Source: Schistosoma haematobium (Eukaryota > Platyhelminthes > Trematoda > Strigeidida > Schistosomatidae). Taken from it: a stretch of DNA of 64,000 nucleotides. The translations under genes were made by a program, and so were the position numbers. Positions 33,410 through 45,710 of the stretch are shown piece after piece (within the stretch, counting starts at the first letter, position 1; every line of letters begins with the position of its first letter). A model generated the notes under the pieces. That model saw only the letters and a program-made list of their open reading frames with translations. It was not told the DNA's origin and did not search any database. The stretch covers positions 25,871,116-25,935,115 of the forward strand of contig NC_067196.1 in NCBI RefSeq assembly GCF_000699445.3, read 5' to 3'.

Positions 33410-36400
33410 TCAGAAGAAATCTTTCAGGTAAGGGAGACACAACCACTTTTTATGAAGAAAGTAAAAGAAGGTTTTGCAGGATCGCCACTGGCTTCTATTC
33501 TGAGCCATATCGGATAACGTCTCTAGCCACTGTGTCGCATCATCTCTCGGACCCCAACCAGGGAGTCGTGAAGGACCGACAGAAGCCAGTCCTTTGCAGC
33601 TTTCTTTCATGCCACGACACCATGTCATGCACTGACCACCTCTCCGCTTCTTCCAACCAGTCCCAGAGTCAGCAAATAATGCACGACGTGGAATTCTCTG
33701 GGACGACATTCGTAGAACATGTCCAAGCCACCGAAGTCAATGTTTTAAGATGGTGACACCAATTGCATTATCGTCTCTGTGCTCGAACACACCATGCCGA
33801 ACCTCTGCATTACTGACATGGTGTTGCCACTGAATGTCAGCAATCCTTCGGAGACAACGATGATCAAACACAGAGAGTCGACTAACACCGTCAACTTGGA
33901 GAGGCCAGGTTTCACAAGCATACAGCAAAACTGCTCTCACCGACGCGTTGTAAATCCGACCGTTTGCAGCCAGACTAACATCACGAAGGCACCAAAGATG
34001 GCCCAGATTGGCATAAGCCGCTCTGGCTTTCACTATACGTGCATTGATCTCATCACTCACACCTCCACCAGCACTTATGCAGCTACCCAGGTACACGAAC
34101 ATCTCGACTACTTTTATCTGCTCACCATCCAAGGTGAGCACAGGATTAGAATCCTTCCAGTCTTGTAGAAGTACTTTGCACTTCGAAGGTGCAAGGTACA
34201 TACCATACTTACGGATACTGATTGTCAACTGATTAAGTGCGGATAGCATGGCTTGGACATTATCGCACAGTAAGACAATATCATCCGCATACTTAAGGTT
34301 GAGAAGTCTTTCTCCAGACAACAGATCCACACCACCATTACTTGCATTCATCAGAGCTGTTTCCAGAATGTCATCGATGGCAAAGTTGAAGAGGAATGGT
34401 GAGATTGGGCAACCCTGCCTAACCCCACTGCTCGAATGGAACAATGGAGAAAGGTGGTTGTATGCCCTCACTCTGCCTGAGGTGTTTGTATATAGGGCTT
34501 TTAGGATGTTAATAAACTTCTCAGGCACATCCTTCTTCAATAGACAATCCCAGAGAACAGTCCTATCCAACGAATCGAAGGCAGCCCTGATGTCAAGAAA
34601 CACTACGATTGTTGGCCTTTGATAAGTATGGCGGTGTTCTAACATTTGGCGGAGGGTGAAGATATGATCAATACATCCTCGACCAGAACGAAACCCAGCC
34701 TGCTCCTCGCGAGTCAATCTTTCTCGGGTTTTGAACAACCTACGAAGAATGACGGAAGCCAATAGCTTGGACGCAATCGGAAGTAGACTTATCCCCCGAT
34801 AGTTGTAACAGGAACGACGTGAACCCTTTTTAAAGATAGAGACAACTATCGACTCATTCCATGACGTTGGTACACTCTCTAGCTCCCAGAACTTTGTAAA
34901 CAACGTCGTCAATTCCTTAGTCAGAAAGTCACCATCATCTTTAAAAAGAGTCGGAGGTAAGTCATCTGGGCCAGGTGATTTGTAACGCTTCAAGAGTTGG
35001 AGTTCCTTGCGGACTTCCTCCTCGTTTGGTGGATCATTCGTCACCGGCCATGGAGGGCAGGACAGTCTGACCGATGTTGCCGGAGCAGCAGGCCAGTTGA
35101 ACTGCCCTTCGAAAAATTCTGCCCATCGTCCAAGACGTCGATGGTTGTTAGTGATTGGCATCCCATCATCCTCGTAGATTGTTTCGCTCACACCAGACTT
35201 CTTGCTGCCAGTGGCTCGGATGAGTTGGAACAGCTTCCGGTAGTTACCAGATGCAGCTGCTGCTTCCAGCTCATTAGCACTCTTCGACCACCAGGCTTCA
35301 CGGTCCTTACGCAAGCTTTGCCCAATTTCATTACGTAACATCCTTCGTTAGTGGTCAAACTCACGGTCACCCGGAGTAGACCGACGGGCTTCAATGAGTT
35401 GTAAGGAACCAGAAGAAACCCAGTGCTTAAAAGCGGGACGTTTCGCGAACCCACAACTGACTGTACCCGCCATTTTCGTGGCGTCATGCAATTGCAACCA
35501 ATGCTCATCTATACTTTTCGGTGGAGTGGTAGCTAGCCTAGAGGCTAGCTCGGTTCGATACTTAATTGCAACAGAAGTTGCAACCAGCTTGCTAATGTCA
35601 ATCCGTTGATGGCGGTCACTTCGTTTTCCACTGAAAAGTAAGGCAAGATTGGCGCAGACCAAGGCATGGTCAGAGTCCAGATAGGTACTCCAAAAGGAGC
35701 GGCAGTCTTGTACACAACCACGCCAGCGGTAGCTGATCGCGATGTGATCAGAGTCCAGGCTTGAGATGCAGAGGGAGGACGCCAGGTGGCACATCGGCGA
35801 TGACTGTGCCGAAAGTTAGTGCTAGCCAGAAACAGGTTGTGGTCTGTGCACAGTTACAGTAGACGGTCCCCGTTATCTGCCCTGCGACCAACGAGTCCCC
35901 ATCGGCCACCTAAACGACTCTCTTCTGTGCCTAGACGCCCGACCTGAGCATTCAAGTCTCCGGCTAGTACTACAATATCTGTCGAACGCACTTTCTGGAG
36001 AAGAACAGATAACTGGTGGTAAAACTCATCCTTGATTGCATCCGAGCTGCAATCTGTCGGGGCATAGGCGGAGATGACGAAAAGATATCGTTTCTCACGC
36101 CGATTTCTCACTTTGATGGAACTCTCTAATCTAACAGCACATAACCGACTGTTGATGGGGATCCAATCGATTAGTGCTGCCTCAGCTCTAGCGCTTAGTG
36201 CGGCACCAACGCCAGCAAGACCAGACGAAGATGCCACAGGGTCCTCGGATAAACGCACGTAAAACAAGCTTTTCGAAGCGACAGATGGAGAGCGAATTTG
36301 TAGTACTTCACCAGAGTCTTGAATACGGGTCTCGGATAGACAACAAACATCAATATTAAGACTTTCCAAAGACATAGCCAGCCCTATCTGTTGTCCGACC

Positions 36401-36492
36401 TGCATAAGTGTGCGAACGTTGAAGGCAGCTAGTTTGAATGGTGCACGTGGTTTCAGAAAAACTGCTTCAGTTCTCGTATTCGGTGGTAACAT
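33410..36492 (-). pseudogene. RTE-A endonuclease-reverse transcriptase, disabled
   Basis: From the ATG at 36492: an apurinic-type endonuclease that nicks target DNA (AAFNVRTL; SETRIQDSG; SAYAPTDCSS; LAGDLNAQVGR; SDHALVC near 35.69 kb), then reverse transcriptase (YRGISLLPIASKLL; AGFRSGRGCIDHI; FLDIRAAFDSLDR; GVRQGCPISPFLF; LKYADDIVLL with the YADD catalytic pair; FVYLGS), then the C-terminal part (ARAAYANLGHLW, LLYACETW, RIPRRALFADSG). Breaks: TAA at 35854-35856, a frameshift in the region 35745-35780 (the frame changes by one), TAA at 35348-35350, and TGA at 33737-33739, which reads as a CGA arginine codon hit by CpG decay (before LRWLGHVLRM). Catalytic residues survive, but no full protein can be made. 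Confidence 0.92.
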
Positions 36493-36595
36493 ACAATTTT
36501 CAACCGGACAGTGACTCGAGAACGTTTAGATATAGTCGAATTTCCACCAAAGACGAGCCGCTGTATAAGTATAAAAGAGGGTGAATAATGTGGAA

Positions 36596-36596
<1 letters not shown>

Positions 36597-36627
<31 letters not shown>

Positions 36628-36690
36628 CAATAATAGTAATAATAATAATAATAGTATTAATAATGACAATAATTGTAATGATAATAATTT
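36597..36690. repeat. (AAT)n microsatellite inside the RTE-A leader
   Basis: AAT-rich repeats interrupted by GACAAT and AGT, between leader and coding region. It creates an N-repeat frame on the plus strand and an I-repeat frame on the minus strand, neither real. It may be a later expansion in this copy. Confidence 0.85.
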
Positions 36691-37163
36691 GAATCAATTG
36701 GTTGTTTTTCGAAGCGAGAAAAGTAATTTCCATGGACATAAAGAGTTCATCATTTGTGTGTGGGCTGTGATACTGCCCGGGTGCCCAAACCGAAGCAGGT
36801 GGTTATCTTAGGGGCCACACCCCGAGCCTTTGACCTAAAGGTCTAACCCACAAGGCAGTGGAGCATCGTAAGGAGATGCAGTCCCATGGTAGCCGGTGAC
36901 CAACGAGTGGTTCATACGCTATTTGTTCCTTCAGGATACTGGAGCCCATGTGCACCATTGGTTTGGAATCCGGTTAAAGCGCCGGACATTCGCTTTTCGT
37001 CCTCTCATTTTCGTAAACAACACCCCCGCCACGAGAAGGCAATGAGTAGGACTTCCCTGGCAGAGGCTGTATACGCGCGGCCGTGTGAGAGTATTTCGAG
37101 AGGGAGAGCGGACTCTCCCCACTCTCGGCCGTACCAGGGCATTCGGGGGGCCAACTGATTCTA

Positions 37164-38159
37164 ACTTAGCTGAAGGTAAAAAGATCTGGTTAGATTTCGA
37201 TCAAAACTTTTAAAGCAGGTTCCACTCATTCTTCTTCAGTATTTGTTCCATATTAAATGGTTTTTACTAGTGTAGATACGAAAACTTTGCAATCCATTTA
37301 GAAATCTGAGTAAACTAAGTTTATTTCTCATCAGATTTGTTCATGAATAATTACTCTTATTTTACTTATACTTAGAAAAATCCCGTTAGTCGATGTTTGT
37401 TCTTGTAAAGTTCACCGCGAATCAGTCCTTCCAAACTGTATGATGAATTGAATCGTACTAGATATTGAATGAAAGTGACATATATAATATGAAAATATAC
37501 GAATTATGTACACAATAAATTGTTAAACATTCAATGTCCTTGAAACATTCTCTTTTTTTTGAGAGACTAACACATTCTCTACCAAAGAATTGACATTTAG
37601 TATGTTTTCTTTTCAATGTGTGCTACTTTTCAGAAATTTACGTGCTGATATTTTGTTTTTCATTCAAATATGCTTTTAAGAAACATTTAACTTAGATGGA
37701 GTTTTCTGATATTCATCAATAGGTCAAATAATTATGTTTGATATTCTAGTGTCTTTTTTTTAAAAAAGTGTTTTTGTTCATGAGAACGAGTAGATAAAAA
37801 TCTGTTATGAATTTACCATTTGATTAGTAATAATGTGTTAGTGAGTAATCCCCCACTATCTGGGGCAGTAATATAGAGCGATCAGTTGGAAATAGAACCA
37901 GTAGGCTTAGTAGGTTGTCATCATAGTCCACTTTGTTTTGATGTCTCAAGGCTGAATGGAACTAGAGAGAAACACTGATACTTTAGCTTTTTTTCTAGTT
38001 CAGATACTACAATAAGGTTTATTTGCTGTATATATAGTGTATTTGCCATCTAATTCAACCAATAGTCATGATATTAATGTATAATAACGATTAGTATAAG
38101 TATTCTATCATGTTTAAACCGTAACACACTGTCCTTTCATTCGTTGCATCTAACTAATA
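37164..38159. other. No gene seen
   Basis: AT-rich DNA with no supported feature. Confidence 0.5.
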
Positions 38160-38215
38160 AGTCACGAATAACATGAAACGTGTATCCTGAATCCGATTGT
38201 TAGCTACTAATTCAT
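38160..38215 (+). repeat. HH-A ribozyme 3' remnant
   Basis: GTCACGAATAACATGAAACG..TCCTGAATCCGATTGTTAGCTAC aligns with the HH-A ribozyme and 3' flank. Badly mutated. Confidence 0.4.
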
Positions 38216-38740
38216 CTTTTCCTTTTTATAGCTATTCATTTAAGTGTCTAATTATTGAAGACAAATTTAAACAGAACGTTTTTCTAAACCAGTTGATCAT
38301 AATCTTTCGATTTAGAATAAAACAATGTAAGATAAAAAGAAACGGAAATCAACAATATTGTATTTACGATTCTCTTTTTTCTCTCTCTAAAATTTCACTC
38401 TTTACATCAATTGTCTTCATAAAGTTAACATTGAAGAGATTCAACAATATCATAGTTTAAAAAATAAGCGTTTATTTAAGGAGAGAACAAGAGTACTCAA
38501 AGAACATGAAACAGTACACACATACACACGCACACATACTTTTGAATGTTACATTTTTCAAGTGGATATTATTTCTTTATATTGAAAAAAGAAACAATTC
38601 AGATAATTAGGTAGAAAATAGAAAAAAAATCCTTGAATGTTTACATGTGTATGTGTTTTTACATAGAAATTATTTGTATATTTAACTTGTAAGATAAAAT
38701 TTAATTTGTCTACATACACATAAACTTTTTTCATTAAAAT
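38216..38740. other. No gene seen
   Basis: AT-rich DNA. Holds a CA/CATA-rich run near 38515-38540. Confidence 0.5.
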
Positions 38741-39225
38741 AAGACGAAAACATCCATCCAGTACTTCCAGGTTTTCCATAGTGGTCTAGCTTCAATTGAC
38801 TGATGATCTCAACTATTAAAATGATTATAATACCCATAAAACCCTCTCTGATTATAATCATCATATGCTCACTAGTGACGATCCTCGAGAAGTATTTCCT
38901 GGGGTTCTAGTGAGAAGCATTGACCAGTGGAGTTCAACTGGGTCTGTTATCAGATAGTTAATCACTGAAGACAATGATGGATGTGTTGCTCGATTTCGTG
39001 AATTAGTTGAAGTTAGACATTAACACCATTGAATGCCGGCTCAGTGGTCTAGAGGTTAACAGTTAGCGCATGAGACCGATAGGTCCAATGTTCGAATCTC
39101 GATAAGCGGGTTTGTGAATGTGTAATGCTGAGGAGCCCCATAATAGAACGAAACAGCCATCCAGTGCCTTCAGGTTTTTCGTGGTAGTCTAGTTTCAATT
39201 GACTTATGATCTCAACCATTATGAT
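38741..39225 (+). repeat. HH-B tandem copy: one full unit between two ribozymes
   Basis: It begins with the 3' half of a hammerhead (GACGAAAACATCCATC, C17 at about 38758). The HH-B tail, leader (CTGGGGTTCTAGTGAGAAGC), A-box CCGGCTCAGTGGTCTAGAGG near 39034, B-box-like region near 39089 and a second hammerhead (CTGAGGAG near 39128, GAAA 39150-39153, C17 at 39161) follow. The two predicted cleavage points are 403 bp apart. The second core is complete although its stems are imperfect. Confidence 0.8.
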
Positions 39226-39477
39226 ATAGAATTTTTGAACATTAAGAATACAAAATTAATGAAAATCAAATACATGTTGAAACTGTCTTTATAATAATAA
39301 TAAAAGTGAATTGAAGTTATCCGGTAAAGATAATCATGAATCAAATATTAAATTATCCTATGTGGAGATTTTGTTTAATAAGCCAATTTCAGAAAATTAT
39401 TTTTTAAATGAGAAAAATTATTAATTTTTTCGTGGTCTGAAAATTGAGATTTTCTAGTGGGATATGTATGGAGATGA

Positions 39478-39985
39478 GTAGATCTAAGCTAGATCAGCAT
39501 TAAAAACTTGGTGGTCTGGCTTAGGTCGACTAGTGAATTCATCTATTAAAACACTAAAATCTCCACAAATCCCCATACTTATAATGATCATGTGCTTACT
39601 AGTGTTTAGCGTCAAGATGGATTTCCTGGGGTTCTAGTGAGAAACCGTGACCAATGGAGTCCAATCCATGTTAGGTGTGAGAAAATTATCCACCTCGGAC
39701 AGTGTATTAGGGGTTGCTCAAGATCCTGACTCGATTGGAGTTAGACATTGACACTGTTGGTTACTAACTCGATGGTATAAAGGTTAAGCATTCGGGCGTA
39801 GGACCGAAGGTTCTGGGTTTGAGTCTTACGTGCAGGATCGTGGATCGTGCTAAAGAGTCCTGTGCTAAGTCGAGATGACCGTCCAGTGCTTCGAGGCCTT
39901 TGATAGTGGTTTAGCTTAGATCGAACAGTGAATTCATCTGTGAAAATGCTACAATCTCTACAAATCCCTGTACTGAGAATATTTA
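39478..39985 (+). repeat. HH-B copy with leader, degraded
   Basis: A short inverted piece near 39485, tail (AATCTCCACAAATCCCCATA), leader (CTGGGGTTCTAGTGAGAAAC), tRNA-like part (GGTTCTGGGTTTGAGTC) and a ribozyme remnant (GCTAAAGAG, GAGATGACC) in which the core is lost. Confidence 0.75.
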
Positions 39986-41089
39986 CCAGTTAAACAGCTG
40001 ATCTCATTTTATTTTCCTATGCATCGTAAAAACTTATAACCTGTGAACTTATTCATTTCTGACTGATGAGAATCTTAATGAGCAATGCGGGAATGTATTT
40101 AATGCAGAAAAGATATTCATGAGCAATGTGGAACTAAAAATATAGTTCAACTTGTTACGCTAATTCAATATATAAAGACCAAATTATCCGAATGAATACG
40201 AAAGTAGTAAAACTGGCTTCAATGCAATCGCTAAGGAGAAAACTTGTCACGGGAAGATTATTTTAGTAGAGGAAATCAACATGCACGAAAAAAGATGTAA
40301 AATATTTTGAAACTCAAGATTTAGAGGTAGATAAAGATTGAATACAACCGTGTCACTGAGATTGGTTCTTGGCAGTACCACTCGACGGTCACGGTTGTTC
40401 TAAGAATCCCTGCCAGATGAACTGCCCTTATGAATATGGATTATAAAAACAGTAACTAATTGTTTTGACTAACGGTATGTTTCAGCACGGTCTCCCCTAG
40501 CTTTCTTTCAACCTATATCTACATCGGTAAACTCAATACATCAAAGTAAGGATAAATTTACACACTTCTGTTTGCAAGTTGCAAGATGTATTTAGTTAGT
40601 CAAAATGTTTTACAGCCTTCCATTTTAAGAAAACACTAACCGTAAAAATCTTTATCAAGCATGCAACCATGTTTGGGATGAAAGTTCCTGTTATTAGGAA
40701 TATCTGCAAGCTGACGAATTATTATGTATTAGACAGAACTGAGTAGCTTTGTCATAGAAGTTATTCATTCAACAAAAGCTAGTTTTGAAATGAATTTCGC
40801 AAAATAAAAGTATGAGGTCGAAATAAGTCCACTTGTACAGTAAGAAACTGGCGACTGAAGCTGTTTGTGTAAACCGATGGACTACAAACCTATGATTAGA
40901 TGATAACACGATCACCACAAAAGCCATATATATATAAGGTAAAAGGTTTCGTAAACATCGTTCGGACAGAAATCTACTGATTCATAATCTGTTTATTCAT
41001 TCGATGACCAAATGAAATGGTTTTAGCAGTCTCCGAAAAAACGCATGTCATTCAGTTTATTAGATCAAAATAAACATAATGTATTATAG
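39986..41089. other. No gene seen; one GC-richer patch
   Basis: The stretch 40340-40430 (TGGTTCTTGGCAGTACCACT, GACGGTCACGGTTG) is richer in G/C than its surroundings but has no frame, TIR or repeat partner that I can see. Confidence 0.4.
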
Positions 41090-41190
41090 GCAAAGATGGA
41101 TGGTGTTCAGCACTGGAATCCAGGTAGCGCGTTTCGTCCTATAAGGGACTCGTCTGCTGGATATACTCAGTGCAGATTTGAGTTCTTTAA
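41090..41190 (-). repeat. HH-A SINE, partial
   Basis: GGCAAAGATGGATGGTGTTC, CGCGTTTCGTCCTATAAGGG and ACTCGTCTGCTGGATATACT are the complement of the HH-A ribozyme. Core U4 is mutated (CAGACGAG), so it is probably inactive. The tRNA-like part is missing. Confidence 0.7.
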
Positions 41191-43269
41191 ATTTTTTTGA
41201 TTCAGAGACTAAAACCAAGTTTGTATTAAATTATTGCTTTTCTATTAGTGAAAATACTTACATCAACCCCATTTATATGTAGTTTTATTCAAGTATCAGT
41301 GGTTCGATCATTATTATCAGATTTTCTACCAATAAAGTTGAGAAATACTTATCTGGTAGCTGACATATTTAGGATACTTCAAATCATATTGTATAGTTAT
41401 AGAACAAATATATATATCTTTTGTGATATTCAGTTAGAGTCAAACATCCTATCTGCTCAAGATGAGTTGGACATAAATATCAAAATTCTAAAGATTTCCT
41501 CATGTTCAATTAAGATGAAAAATCTTAATTTTAAGGTATACGTTTAATGTTTGACTACTTGTTATATCCTCGTCGCTTATTACTTATACTTGAATAGAAA
41601 ACGAAGAACCACTGTGATTCCCACGATGCAAAGTAAGAACACTAGGATTGGTACAAATGAAGGTTTATGAACCCAGAAAATACACTCGATATATATAGAT
41701 TGGACACTTATTTTAATAATTGATTAAAATGAAACCACATTTATAAAAATACCCAGAATTATAACATATCCATCATGCTGAGCATATGTTTCACTTTACT
41801 TTCATACAAGAAATGACATCACACTCAAATAAATTAATGTTTTACTGAATAAAATATCACACTAGGGAAACGAAAGTAATGCTGACTAAAAATCACAGCC
41901 AGTCAAAATTTGGTTATGTCTTCTCATTTTGTTATACTACTACTATCTTATCAAATAAGCTAAATACTAAACATATATGATTTAACTATGGAAAATTATT
42001 ACTTATTACAGGAAAGGCATGATTCATACAATTTAGACAAGAAGATAAAACTGATGACTTAATCAAATTTGATTCAACAAATTGAAATAGAAAGGAATAC
42101 AAAAGTAAACTTTGAACAGTATTGTTATATAAAACATATTGTATTTCATTCTGAACAATTCTCTCAGCAACAATTAATACAAATAATATTTATATTGAAT
42201 AAATGTCATACTGAAATAAAACAAATGGTATGATACATAGTTATCACATTGAATTGAAACATGATCTAGCCATTTTATTCCATTTTAATGATATACATAA
42301 TTATTATTAACTCAATAGACATTTCTTTCATTTGAAATAGAACTAGTTTATTTTATTAATGACGAAAAATGAGTCAACCGAAATTAATGAGATGGATTGT
42401 TTTTTTTCACAACATGAAAGGATAAAATAAAGTAAATAATGTTGTTTGTAACATATTTTCTCTTTTATTTCTAAGCGCCTTTCTATTTTTTTTCTTCAAA
42501 TATTCCAGAAAAAGAGAAGCAGAAACTCTCTTTGTTTAGTCATGTAATAATTTAACTATAATGACTGATAAAGCTAATTCTATCGATGTTTCTATGGAAA
42601 TTTCCAGAAGAAAAAAATAATAAAACTAAACTGAAAAAGAAAACAAACTTGAAATGAGTGAAATAGTTAGTCTAGTGTCAGAACCAAAATTAGTTTAACA
42701 ACCACAATAACAACAGCGACAACAACAACAAAATAGGGGGAACTATGACATCTAAAGTTTATTTCTTAACAATAAGGTGAAGTAAAGCAAATTTTCTTCT
42801 GAATAAAACATGTTTGTTTTTTCCTTTAAAAAAAAACAAAAAACAAAACAACATGGATACTGTAAAAAAATATTTAAACTATTTCACTCATTTTATCGAT
42901 TTTATATTTCTGATTCTTTTATACGAATAACAAAAGATTATTATTGACAATATTTTCTCTAATAAAGATCAAATTTAAGATCAAAATGAAGAGAGGAATA
43001 TTTAAAAAGAAAAACTAACTTATTGCCTGTTACTTTTGATGACGATGTAATTTCATAGAAAAAACAGACTAAAAGAAAATGGTTGGACGATTTGATAGAT
43101 AAGTAAAATTTCATAGATTTATATAAAAACAAAAGATTTATGTACCCTAGTACAAGCATTTTATGATCGCAATTTAATCAATAGTACAACAACCGTCTTA
43201 TATATTTCTAGATGAGGATCAAGTTCTGACGATTTGTCAGTTATAAGTAAAGATATGCTTTCTATAAAG
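41191..43269. other. Long AT-rich stretch, no gene supported
   Basis: A 99-codon plus frame at 41248-41547 has no motif, signal or composition supporting it. Poly-A/T tracts near 42830. Confidence 0.45.

Positions 43270-43308
<39 letters not shown>
43270..43308. repeat. (AT)n microsatellite
   Basis: About 19 AT units. Confidence 0.9.
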
Positions 43309-43309
<1 letters not shown>

Positions 43310-43452
43310 GATTGAGGTTAAGATTGGATTAGATATGGTGAATTGTTACTTATAAAAAGTTAACTTTTGACAACCATGTGAAAGATTTGAATTTATTTGG
43401 TACTTTTATAGTGCTGAAAATGATTTTTTAATGTGTTATTATATTTTTTTAG

Positions 43453-43530
43453 CAGAGTAAAATAGTGACTAACAGTACATGGATTCATGTTTTATCCTAT
43501 TCGGAACTCATCAGTTGGATTCGAAAAGAG
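43453..43530 (-). repeat. HH-A ribozyme remnant
   Basis: AGTGACTAACAGTACATGGA..GTTTTATCCTATTCGGAACT..CATCAGTTGGATTC aligns with the complement of HH-A. Core strands are mutated. Confidence 0.5.
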
Positions 43531-44324
43531 CTCTTATAAGTGAACTTTATTATTGTATATTGCTACTCATACATTTATTTTGATTTTATACATGAAAGTT
43601 TTTTTTTTTTTAAGAGTATCTTTAATCTTTTTGATATATTCAGTACTTTTAATGCAAACCTCAGTTAATCTTTATTATACTTCTGTATATAAAATCCACT
43701 ACACCTTAAAAATCATTTTGGTCAATAAATAAAGATGTTTCTGCCTTGACAAATTAATTTGCAGTATAGTTGAAAATGTGAAGTTCAAATTGAACATATG
43801 GTAACGATATATTACAATGGTTATGGGTTTTGGAATCGTTTTTCTTTTGACAGGGTGTAATCCATATATACCAATGTGTTCTGTTCTCAATTCGGTTTTC
43901 TAATTTGATATCTCAATGATTCTCAGCAGCTTAATTGTAAAACAGATAAAAGCAGTAGATCCACTAATGAAATCAATGTTATTCACAAAAAACATTTGAG
44001 TCTGGTAATAGGTAGTGACTGTGTCATACACTAGATAACTTTTTTTCCTGACCATTTACGAGACTGATTACAATCAATTACACTGTTTGAAACTTTTTAA
44101 TGGAAAGATTAGTTATAAATTGATCTCAAAATGGATTTTTTAGAAAGAAAACTTTAAATACACAAAAGTGTTAATAACTAAACGAAAGTAATAAAGTAAA
44201 TCACAGAAATTACATACATACAATCTATGTATAACTGCAAGTTACCACCCTGTGATCCTTTCTAGCCAGATACATAAAATACACTTCTTCAAGTTGATTA
44301 TAATATATTCTTAACTGAAAAAGA
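43531..44324. other. No gene seen
   Basis: AT-rich DNA with no supported feature. Confidence 0.5.
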
Positions 44325-44508
44325 CATTGATTAAGTGGATAAAGCTATGACGTTTGAAACGAATGGTACTGGGTTAGAGTCCCGGAGTGAACATCAACTC
44401 TGAGATGAAGGTACATCCAGCTGACAAGTACCAAATAGGACGAAACGCGAGTTCTGTATTCCACTGCTAGCCATTATCCATCTTTGCTTAAAAAGCTTGT
44501 GACTTAAT
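44325..44508 (+). repeat. HH-A (SmAlpha-like) SINE copy, well preserved
   Basis: tRNA-like region (GATTAAGTGGATAAAGC; GGTACTGGGTTAGAGTCCCG), then the ribozyme: GTACATCCAGCTGACAAG, TACCAAATAGGACGAAAC, GCGAGTTCTGTATTCCACTG and GCTAGCC..CCATCTTTGCTT. G8 is changed (CTGACAAG), so this copy is probably inactive. Confidence 0.85.
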
Positions 44509-45042
44509 GGTTATATAATCAGAAGCTTAATATTTTTTAACTTTCTTATAAAGACTAAAGGTTCGATTACGAATCATAATTGTTCACTAGCAACTATTCA
44601 CGAAGTAAGACAGTAGAAAACTGTTCGATTATCTTTGATTTTCAGCAATTCTCTAATTGATTATGGTTTTTTTCTTGTAATGTTATTGTCTATAAATGTA
44701 TCCTATGAAAAACTATTGATTTATCTATACACCCTACCACTTTTCTTCATAACTATTTACTTGCTTAATGACCATAATTACTAATAAAATGTAATAATCA
44801 TATATGAAATGTTCCTTCTATCAATGTATAAAACATAATTCATACATTCAATATTTGTTTTAACTAACAGAATTATTATTTGTCTGCAAATTAGATAACA
44901 CATAAATCTGATGAATATTATAGCGTTTATTTATACAGTAGATAAAATAAGTGTTTATCAAAATGTATTTACAGATATGTTTTATTCAGATGTGTATAGG
45001 CTGAAATGATAAAACTATCTTTTTTGCATGGAATTTTGTATT
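44509..45042. other. No gene seen
   Basis: AT-rich DNA with no supported feature. Confidence 0.5.
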
Positions 45043-45230
45043 TGAGCTAGGTGATTTGGTCGTGGAGCTTTCTTCGTTATTCTGAACGGTATCATCAACA
45101 CAAAGTTCAGGTAGGAATTTATGCTGATGATATCATTCAGAATAATAATGAAAGCTTCACAAACAAACCATCCAGTTCAGAGAACAAAACTCCATCAAAA
45201 CTATCCAACTTAGCTACAAATCTTCTCCAC
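45043..45230. repeat. Family F palindromic repeat, fullest copy
   Basis: The arms GTGGAGCTTTCTTCGTTATT (near 45063) and AATAATGAAAGCTTCAC (near 45145) are inverse, with TATCATCA and TGATGATA facing each other. Outer parts GAGCTAGGTGATTTGG and CCATCCAGTTCAGAGAAC also mirror. A 117-codon frame across it contains YADD by chance and shows no reverse transcriptase context. Confidence 0.7.
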
Positions 45231-45487
45231 CAGGATAAAATTACATTGAATAGTGTTAATAGTCTGACTTCTACTGGTTTATATAACAAAAATGTCTTCG
45301 TTTTGTTTTATCCTCGTTATTTTGTTCGTCGGCATTTTAAAAATTTTACCTCCTTTCATTATGACATTACATTATCGTGTATAACTTGTTATCTGGATAG
45401 ATAGTGAAAGTAATAGGGATGTAAAATATGACCAATAACATTTTTATGAATATCAGTATGGGGTTGTGGAAGTTTTCATTCAAACCA

Positions 45488-45710
45488 TGAATCGATCAAT
45501 CTTAGTTTGCCATTGAAAATCTTGAAGCACTGGACGGACATCTCGTTCTAGTACGGGATTACTCAGCAGTGTGCATTCGGACCCAGGACTTCTGATTTCG
45601 TGCACGAATGCCAAACCTCCAAACCACTGAACCAGAATCTAGTACAGTTCAGTGCTTCCAGATTTTCAATGGTGGTCTAACATTAATCAGTTCATGATCT
45701 TAGTCAAAAA
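45488..45710 (-). repeat. HH-B foldback copy, degraded
   Basis: Minus-strand tail, ribozyme (core lost: CTGAGTAA) and tRNA-like part. A short plus-strand ribozyme end and tail (TTCAGTGCTTCCAGATTTTC, GTTCATGATCTTAGTC) follows at 45650-45700, so both ends carry inverted copies. Confidence 0.75.

Larger units (their letters stand above)
33230..37151 (-). mobile_element. RTE-A non-LTR retrotransposon, full length (3.92 kb)
   Basis: A complete RTE-clade LINE on the minus strand: 5' leader 37151 to about 36495, one long frame (endonuclease then reverse transcriptase, about 36492-33410), 3' UTR, and an (AAAT)n tail at 33230-33245. Perfect 12-bp target duplications CAACTGATTCTA at 33218-33229 and 37152-37163 define both ends. 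Length and layout fit the SR2-type RTE elements of schistosomes (from memory, not searched). The leader contains an AAT microsatellite. Other copies: 7979-8226 (3' end) and the three ORF-less derivatives. Confidence 0.93.

Noticed and set aside
33779..35609. Several plus-strand frames of 60-130 codons
   Set aside because: They are antisense shadows of the RTE-A coding region.
41248..41547. 99-codon plus-strand frame
   Set aside because: No recognisable domain or signal, and AT-rich codons consistent with random open sequence.
45051..45404. 117-codon frame containing YADD, as in reverse transcriptases
   Set aside because: YADD comes from the family F hairpin arm (TATGCTGATGAT). No other RT motif is near, and the same DNA occurs in non-coding copies.
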